From Adineta vaga (lineage: Eukaryota > Rotifera), in contig CP075494.1 in the NCBI GenBank assembly GCA_021613535.1, forward strand, positions 11,222,001-11,286,000: DNA of 64,000 nt, read 5' to 3'. The notes beneath the pieces are model-generated. The model saw nothing but the letters and a program-made list of their open reading frames with translations. It searched no databases and was not told the DNA's origin. Of the stretch, positions 57,021 through 64,000 are shown piece after piece. The first letter of the stretch is position 1, and each line of letters starts with the position of its first letter. The translations under genes were made by a program, and so were the position numbers.

Positions 57021-59254
57021 TCAACTATATACTGTTCGATATTCATTTACATACGCATTAATCATTCTTTTTATCCATTTATAATCCGTTTTTTCCGCAT
57101 ATGTTGCCTAAAATCAAACAAAGAAAGTCTCTTCATTTGCAAACTACTAAATACATACTTTCGTAACAACTTTTTTCATTATTTTCTTGTATTGTCTTTT
57201 TGTTATGATGTGTTGTTTGAAGATAGGTTTTAATTCTTGTTTAGCAACGTCAATGATTTGTCTTTGACGTTGGTAACATTGTTTTTTCTGAAATTACATT
57301 TTATAATATCATTCAATCGATGTACCGGAAAAGATTTACATGTTCATTTCTTTCCATCTGTACAGATGATGACGATGATCTTGGATGTTCTATTTCACTT
57401 GTCGAAGGAGCTTAAATAATGAGATAAAAACAATAGATGTTTGGATCGATATTCGAACGAATTCATTACTCGCTTCGTTTTCAATTATTTGATTTATCGT
57501 TGCAGAAATTTTCTTTAATGTATTGATCTCAACGGTACTCAAATTCAACGCTATAAAGAATCATTTCAGATTAAACAAGGTAAAACAATTGAGCTCCTCT
57601 TTTCTTTTTTTACAGTTTGATGATTTATTCGGTGTTTGACAGGCAATTGATTGAGTTTTTTTATCATTGATTAACGCTGCAGAATTTTCACAATCACTGA
57701 CAGATGGGTGTGGGTGATTTTGTTGTAAGAATTGATCGTTTAGTTGTAATGTTAGAGTTAATGATAATGGTTTTTCATTTTGATATTGATTATCTGTAGT
57801 ATTTGAAATTTGTACATCATTTGAATAATTGGAATTTAACCTAAAAGAATAAAAAAGAGTTTTAATTATTAACAAATTGATGATTACATTTTCGAGAGAT
57901 ATTGGATCATTTATTATTCATCCATAGTATCACCTTTAGAAGAATCGATTGACTACAAAGACATCTAGAAAATAAAACAATATTACTGATATACAAATTT
58001 ATTTATCATGATTAATTAAATTATCAAGATTATTTAATAACAAAAATTAAAAAAATTGGCTGGAAAGATTTATGAAAATTGTATTTTGGCTCTAAATAGA
58101 GAAGAACTAGACAAGAATAGATCGGAATTAATAAATTTACCCTTGCATTTGAACGTTTTTTAGAGTATGAAGATTATTTTGTTCATGAAGTAGTTTGTCA
58201 AGAAAGGATACATTAGCTAAACGAGTTGATTTTGGAATGACTACTTTTGGTCGAGATGGCGCATCAACTCGACGTTTCATTCGAGGTAATTGAGCAACTG
58301 ATACTTTCGGTGGAAGATTGTTTAATCGTTTTCGATGACGTTTAAGTTCAGTCATGAATCGTTTTTGACGTAATAAAACAGCAGATCGAGCACAATTTTT
58401 ACTTAAAATTTTATAAAAAAGATTCTGAAAATTAAAAAAAGTTATTTCAAAACTAACTTATGTGTAATAATCGATTGAGAAGTCGAATATTTTGAACTAC
58501 AGCATGGTTTAATAATACGATCTTTTGTTATTCCTAAAAAGAGAGAGATAAATACACACGAGATAATACATCAGTATTTATACCTTTCTGTTGTTTGATT
58601 CCACTTGTTGTCGACAAAATTTTGGTAGACTATACAAAAAGAACTTTCATCTCACTATCAAAAATCATAGTTCAATCAAACCGTTCGATGAAGTTTGAGT
58701 TTTCTTCCATGTGTATGTCCACATGATGGACATATCCATGCTTCTGTATTCGATGAATTCAAACAAAACGGATGATAACTATAATTTCAAACTCAAATCT
58801 TCATTTTCAATATAACAAATAACAACTCACCTATTATTACATTGACTACAACTTAACAGTACATATTCTTCTTCACCATCACCACATGCATTACAAGTAT
58901 TGATGTGTCCATCTATTAATGCTTCTAGTTTTCCATCTTTTGCACTGACCTTAGCGTAAGGTTTTTCACTGAAATAAGATTCCTTTTTAAGAATATATTC
59001 AAACGATTGACGATCAGTTGGGCATGTATTATTTTTCTAAAAAATCGGTGCTAGTTTCTATATATTCAATATAAAACAATCGTTGGCCTTCTCACCGTAG
59101 CCCAATCGAAAAGACAAATAAAACAGAATGAATGCCCACAATTTTCTGGTATTCCAATTTCTTGAGTAGTGAAATCTTTTAAACATATTGGACATTCTTC
59201 GACCGATGATGCCTTTAACGATTGAACCATTTTCACAGATTTTTTTGTCGACAT
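57021..59254 (-). CDS. PHRF1: PHRF1-type PHD and RING finger protein
   Basis: Start ATG 59252-59254. Exon 59096-59254 and the start of 58831-59036 encode a RING finger (CPICLKDF..., ENCGHSFCFICLFDW, TCPTDRQSFEYI). A PHD finger follows (CNACGDGEEEYVLLSCSQC, YHPFC, WICPSCG; exons 58831-59036 and 58682-58778). A basic region with KRHRKRLNNLPPKVSVAQL (58137-58380) and a low-complexity middle come next. The C-terminal helical domain is at 57021-57287 (DVAKQELKPIFKQHIITKRQ, YKKIMKKVVTK, KRMINAYVNEYR) and resembles the C-terminal SRI-like domain of animal PHRF1; exon pair 57159-57287 and 57021-57107 joins in phase. In mammals PHRF1 is an E3 ligase bound to RNA polymerase II that promotes non-homologous end joining. 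It is much shorter than the human protein (over 1600 residues). Middle exons (57400-58140) are approximate. Confidence 0.85.
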
Positions 59255-59631
59255 TACCGTGATGAAAACAGATTTCGTCAGAAAGTCCAATCACTCTTAA
59301 TCATACATTGGAAATTTAAGGGGAAAAGTATTTTGTATTATATTCGTTTTTCCCTTTGCTCCTTCCGTTTCGTATTGTAGAACACAACAGAACTTATTTT
59401 ACTCAGTTATTTGTAGATACAAACATCAATCCTATTAGTTCTTTCCTTTCGATAGAATGCGTCGCTAAACAACGTCGTTGAATGACATCTACATCAACGA
59501 TGAGAATTCAGTTTTCGAGATAACTTTCTTTTTTTCATGCGCCAAAATAAATTTTCAAATACACTTTATTCTGCTTCTTCTTTTGAATCAAATACTACAA
59601 ACTACTTGAATAAAATCAAAATATCGTTTCG
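59255..59631. other. PHRF1 promoter side / 3' UTR of the YABBY-like gene
   Basis: 377-bp spacer; no coding exon seen. Confidence 0.6.
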
Positions 59632-59990
59632 TTAATGTTGTTGATTTTTTGGATTTTCTGCTGCTGTACGCCATTGACTAGCCGCTTTTTTAAATGCGTC
59701 TTGGTGTGTCATATTTGGATCAGATGCTTTGAGTCTTAAGTTATAAAGAAAATTGTATGTTAAACTAAACATAGATGATCTTACTGAGAAACAGCATGTT
59801 GAATGTAAAGATTATAACTACTCTTCGTTGCTTTTCGGCCCGAATGATGTGTTTTGCGAGCACCTTTTCGAGCTGTTTTTCTTGGTTGACGATGTTTAGC
59901 AGTACCAGCTCGTTTTCCTCGATGAGTTTTCTTGTGTTTCGTTGAAGCTGATTTGGCACCTTTTGCAGTTCGTTTACGATGTTTAGCCAT
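59632..59990 (-). CDS. Small basic chromatin-like protein with YABBY/HMG-like domain
   Basis: Two exons (59785-59990, 59632-59734) join in phase to 102 residues. Residues 1-55 are an extremely basic tail rich in KR/KH/GK motifs (AKHRKRTAKGAK), like linker-histone or protamine tails. Residues 56-91 read TKSSYNLYIQHAV, QLKASDPNMTHQDAF and KKAASQW. This matches the HMG-box-like C-terminal half of the plant YABBY domain (SAYN..I......KA.NPD.SHREAF..AAKNW). That signature also occurs in small proteins of protists and large DNA viruses. A DNA-binding, chromatin-packaging role is a fair inference. ATG at 59988-59990 sits directly before the basic tail. A longer unspliced reading frame exists over exon 1 but lacks the domain's second half. 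Confidence 0.75.
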
Positions 59991-60287
59991 AGTTGTTGTC
60001 AGTGAATGAATTTAAATGGAGCAAATAAAAATAAAATGAGAGTGATAAATAAGTTGATAAACTGAACAAAAGTTGTTTTTATATAATGAAATGAATTCAA
60101 TTAGTTACCGTATGTATAAGAACAAAAAAAAGCGCGATAGTTAAAGCGCTAAAATGTATTCATATTTGTACCGTTGATAGTAAGTTCTTAGGAGTGAATG
60201 AAACAAGAGTATTAAATCAAATGTAATAATTGTTGTAATGATATTCTTCTAAAAGAAGATGCTTACCTCTGCCGTTTTGACTTCAGT

Positions 60288-60986
60288 CTATTCAACTTTT
60301 CTGATACCATCGAAGTATGACCGTATAATGTATGATGTATGAAAATTCAGTTGAACCTTCCGTGTTAAATCTGGTATTGAATTATGATATTCATCAGGTG
60401 ATTTCCATTCTGGATAATTGAAATCAGTGTGACTTTCTTCAGGATAGTTTTCATTATTTTCAAAATGAATGAATAAAAATCAAAGGAAAATATTGAAGAG
60501 ATATCAACTATGAAATTATTCTTACCGTATTTTCTGCGCTATCATTCAGTTCACTGAAAAAATCTGAAAAGAATACAAAGAAAATTGTGATGATCATCAT
60601 ATGTACTAAACTCATTCGTTTATTACATCTTCCAATTCTGTTTTAGTGAATATTCGGAATAAAAATTTACCATCCTGATCATTTTGAAATGTACCGGAAA
60701 TAATAACAACATATATCCCCAGCGTTGAACGATATCGTTTCGTTACAGAACGATCGATAACATACACACCACTGCTTTCCCTAAATTTTGATTTATCATG
60801 CATTATATCAACGTCATCATGTACCTAAAAGATATTCAATATTAGGAAGAGACAACTTACTTCAGACGCATCAGACCGTGTGATATAAACGGTTCCCGCG
60901 TTCGTCATAGGTAATGATGGTGAATTACGATAACAAATACGAAAATTTTGAAAATTCGAGTAAAAATCATCGTTTCGACGATATAG
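60288..60986 (-). CDS. Calpain domain-III-like fragment, possibly truncated gene
   Basis: Small exons on the minus strand end in TAG at 60288-60290. Exon 60612-60803 contains STLGIYVVIISGTFQND and GKFLFRIFTK, matching the end of the calpain C2-like domain III (GxYVIIPSTF....GEFxLRxFxE). An upstream exon (about 60865-60986) reads FRICYRNSPSLPM. No calpain protease core, catalytic Cys/His/Asn or EF-hand exon is present up to the next gene on the right. It is therefore either a short derived gene or a decayed remnant; the frames are open, which favours a real short gene. Confidence 0.45.
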
Positions 60987-61520
60987 CTATTTTTTTATTA
61001 ATATCAACTAAATAGAATACACCGATCCATACTCTCAACGAACGACTATTTTACATTATAGTTATATAATGTAAAGTGCATTCTTTCCTGTTAATCTGAA
61101 GTAATTACGATATAACCACAAGACACAGTCTATATACTATTCATGATGGAAAAGAAACATTATTTGTAGATATATTATTTATTATTGATATAAAAAACCT
61201 GAATAACAATTTGAATAAGAAAAATGACTGTGAATCACACTACAACAAGTACATGTTGTAGTAAAAATCAAGTGTTTTTTGCCCCGTATATATGGAGAAA
61301 TTCAAGTAATCATTCATATGTGCGTCCATATCATCATTCTTCTATTTCTTTTTTGTCTTCGATGTTTACCCTCGAACAGCGCTTTATAATAACACACATA
61401 GACAAATACTTCTGTGATTGATATTTAGTATAAGAGCTGATATTTCGTATTGAAACCGCTCAGTAATCATTCACGAGCAACATACAATTTATTTACACAA
61501 ATCAAGTTCTTAGCAGATAG
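60987..61520. other. Spacer between calpain-like fragment and the TAG-broken gene
   Basis: A/T-rich, no coding exon I can support on either strand; a calpain protease core would be expected here if the neighbouring fragment were part of a full gene. Confidence 0.5.
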
Positions 61521-62354
61521 GTCACGTTTCAGACATATTTCATCGATGCTAACGGTTATCCCGTGTTGTTTGATGATGAAAAGGCCATCTCAATTGATAA
61601 GTTAGTCATAGAAGCTGAAATGAGAAATATTATCAGGTTAGAAATGAAAACGGGTTCGCATGGGATGTACATACGCAATATTTTATTCGTCGGTGTGCTT
61701 TTATTCGCTGCTAGCGTCGCTATTATCAGTAGTGATCCAGAAGGATCGATCAAGAAATCTCTCTATTTGTGGACTAATAATCAAGGAATTAACAATTTAT
61801 ACTGCATGTTACGCTGCTTCCATGATGAGATTCCCTTTAATCCAAATCCACATGAACAGAAGACCATTGATTATATCCAGGATAAAGTTACACATAATTC
61901 TAGTGGACAAGAAATTTTTGTCCATGATAGCAAAAGTCGTTTCGACGAAAGAGTAACCAATTCCTTTAAAGTGATTAAAGATATGCCTGAGATCATTCGC
62001 CGATTTGCTGAAGGAGAATTTCAAACTTGGTCTTAGACTGTATGGGACAAAGTCGATGTCGGAATCGTTATAGCCAGTTCAATCACTGACGACGTAGACA
62101 ACTTGGTGCTAGATAAAAATGTTAAAATAACATCAAATATGTATTTAGTCATTTGGGAACGAAGCGACCAGGGAAAAATTGAAATTCAAAGTTATGTCAC
62201 CATTTTCAAAACAATAGTTGGGACAGATTGTCGGCTCAACGAAGACTATTGGACTAATAAGAGAGAGCGAATCTATAATGCTAAGAAATATTATCTAGTT
62301 CTGAAAATTGAAACAAATCCAGTCTATCGCGGTTATTCATTAGAATCCAACTAG
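61521..62354 (+). pseudogene. Orphan reading frame interrupted by one in-frame TAG
   Basis: The same frame is open from 61521 to 62351 except for a single TAG at 62034-62036 (FQTWS, stop, TVWDKVD). Both halves read as ordinary protein. The first has a membrane segment (ILFVGVLLFAASVAII); the second includes VGIVIASSITDDVDNLVL and SNMYLVIWERSDQGKIEI. No family is recognised. No good ATG lies at the 5' end, so an upstream exon may be joined at the AG near 61530-61532. One stop without frameshift suggests a young pseudogene, a polymorphic allele, a sequencing error, or readthrough. Confidence 0.5.
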
Positions 62355-62821
62355 AACTAAATTGCTTCTTTCATTTTCTAAGTTCTTGCATATCGTCTTT
62401 ATTTTTCATCAAAAATAAAATCATCATATGCATGGAAGTTTCAGAAAAATGTTTTTATCTTGATGCTTTGCTCATGATAAATTCTGATTCGTCTGAGATA
62501 GCGCCTTCTTACTATAGTTGATGGTGAGAAGAGAAAGGCTTCTCTATACCAACACGCTCTCTATAGTAATATAATTACGTCTTTCAATCAAATGAAAATG
62601 ATAAATTTGTGATCAAAAATTATTTTTGTTTATTTCAACATAACATCTTTATAGATTAATATCATCATCATGTTTGATAACAAAGAAAAAAAAATAGACA
62701 TACATACATACATAACTCTTATCCATGATAATACAAGATGAAATAAGAAAAAAAAATATTCCATACGACGGGCACAAAGATATACACCAGTGACAAAGGA
62801 AAACAAAATATTTCATTATAT
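62355..62821. other. Convergent 3' spacer
   Basis: Tail-to-tail spacer between the TAG-broken frame (+) and NSMCE4 (-); A/T-rich, no gene seen. Confidence 0.6.
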
Positions 62822-64000
62822 TCAATTGTTCTTAGGCGGAATTTGGGCTTCAACTATATCATATACTTCAATTAATTGCTAAAAACGAGAATATACATGA
62901 GGAAGAAGATCGAAGAAGAACTATATTTCTTACCTCCCATTCATCCATTGTGATCGACTATAATAACAGAGAAATATTTCTTATATTAAAAACTTTCATT
63001 TAAAAAAGATCTTACCATAATCATTTGATTAGCACGTTCAGTTGATTCATCTGCCTGTGTTGAACTGTTACTATTAGCCGTTCGATTCATTGCTTTACTT
63101 GTTGGTTCTGAATTGTATAATAATCAATTAAATCTTTTTCTTTTTCAATCAATTAACTTACCAAGTGCTGGTAAAGACACATCATCTTGAAAAAGATTAA
63201 CGAATCCTTCCTAGAATAAAAGAACAGAATATTAAGAAATTCATCTGAATTTTTACATAAATTCAAATACTTTGATAAGAAATGAAACATGAAACATATT
63301 TTCTACAGTTTTAGCAAATGATGCTGGATCAATAACAAATTCAAAGTAATCAATTGGACTACAATCAGCTGATTTATAACGTTCAACAAGACAACGTTTG
63401 ATATGCATGATTTGTTTGATAGTTTGTTCACCAAGTTCAGAATTAAATTCTTTTACCTAAAATAAATAAGAGAGATGAACAATTATACATCTTACCAATT
63501 GTTTTCTCTTAAAAAATTCTTACTTCTTCTGGTCGTGTACGTGTTCTTTCTAATTCTTCTTGTGTTAATTTCTGTTGTCGAACAGGTTTTGCACGTTGTT
63601 TTTGTTTTTCATGATATTCATTGGTAAATAATTTCGTTGGTAATCGACCATTCCTTTATCAATATTACGAAAAATAACGAAAACAATCTTTCAGAACAAT
63701 CAAACTTACATCAAACATGGTGCTGGTAGAATATGATGAAAATTGCCAAAGATTTCATAGAATTCATTGGCATTTCCAACTAATTTCGAAAGGATTTTCT
63801 CGCATTTACGTGCAAATTCATAAGCACGATCTAAACCTCCTGCTTCATCAACAGCACGAATTCGAACACTAGCTAAATTTGATATAGTCCGTAAGGTTGA
63901 AGCATCAAGCACACCTTCTCGTGGCATTTTAACTAAAGATTACAAAGAAAATGTATGAAACTTTTCATAAAACTTCATTTTACCTTTAGCAAATGCTTTA
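62822..64000 (-). CDS. NSMCE4A: Non-structural maintenance of chromosomes element 4 (Nse4), partial at 5' end
   Basis: Kleisin subunit of the SMC5/6 complex, which acts in recombination repair and replication-fork stability. The stop TGA is at 62822-62824; exons include 62822-62878, 62934-62957 and several to the right edge, where the gene continues. Family marks: MPREGVLDASTLRTISNLA (63870-63927), matching the Nse4 RPREAVLD...L signature; LPTKLFTNEYHEKQK (63600-63655); and the Nse4 C-terminal winged-helix region DYFEFVIDPASFAKTVENMF, then HVSFLIKEGFVNLF (63190-63390). It ends SITMDEWEQLIEVYDIVEAQ, the conserved last helices. The N-terminal SMC-neck-binding helices lie partly beyond 64000. 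Confidence 0.93.

Noticed and set aside
56949-57233. Plus-strand 94-codon frame
   Set aside because: It is antisense to the last two exons of PHRF1, which join in phase and match the family's C-terminal domain.

Overview
The window looks like nuclear DNA from a small invertebrate, most likely a bdelloid rotifer (Adineta/Rotaria type). The evidence is AT-rich sequence, about 20 densely packed metazoan genes with very short GT..AG introns (mostly 45-80 nt), A/T-rich spacers full of simple repeats, and bacterial-looking genes that carry introns. Species is an inference; no rRNA or mitochondrial marker is present. All gene models below were spliced by hand from reading-frame continuity and GT/AG sites; where a total length is given, the exon phases add up.

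Layout. 1-6539 (-): an L-type (Cav1) calcium-channel alpha-1 gene, running off the left edge in domain IV. 8162-9624 (+): a bacterial-type alpha/beta hydrolase. 10909-16055 (-): a long Ser/Pro/Asn-rich disordered protein that I do not recognise. 17161-20594 (-): a PAS-domain transcriptional regulator. 21822-23865 (-): acylglycerol kinase AGK. 26310-27300 (-): an orphan two-exon gene with an odd GC-rich intron. 27904-28816 (-): DNAJC27. 29418-31326 (+): U2AF large subunit. 31911-33486 (+): a Gly/Met/Cys/Pro-rich protein. 33629-35028 (-): MRG15-type chromodomain protein. 35419-41003 (+): a 13-exon orphan gene for a predicted secreted, lipid-anchored protein. 41292-47740 (-): a secreted protein with a Ly6/uPAR-like domain and about 34 EGF repeats. 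49425-51230 (-): a ParA/Soj-type ATPase with four introns. 55593-56576 (-): a membrane-anchored alpha/beta hydrolase. 57021-59254 (-): PHRF1-type RING/PHD protein. 59632-59990 (-): a small basic protein with a YABBY/HMG-like domain. 60288-60986 (-): a calpain domain-III-like fragment. 61521-62354 (+): an orphan reading frame broken by one TAG. 62822 to beyond 64000 (-): NSMCE4A of the SMC5/6 complex.

There is no operon-like logic. Conserved housekeeping genes (AGK, DNAJC27, U2AF2, MRG15, PHRF1, NSMCE4) are interleaved with lineage-specific or apparently acquired genes. Three of the conserved genes (MRG15, PHRF1, NSMCE4) belong to families linked to DNA-break repair, but they are separated by unrelated genes. 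The items most worth follow-up are the intron-bearing ParA-type ATPase, the GPI-anchor-like orphan with 11-residue repeats, the YABBY-like chromatin protein in an animal context, and the recently duplicated EGF exon block. I found no CRISPR array, convincing tRNA or rRNA, or intact transposon.
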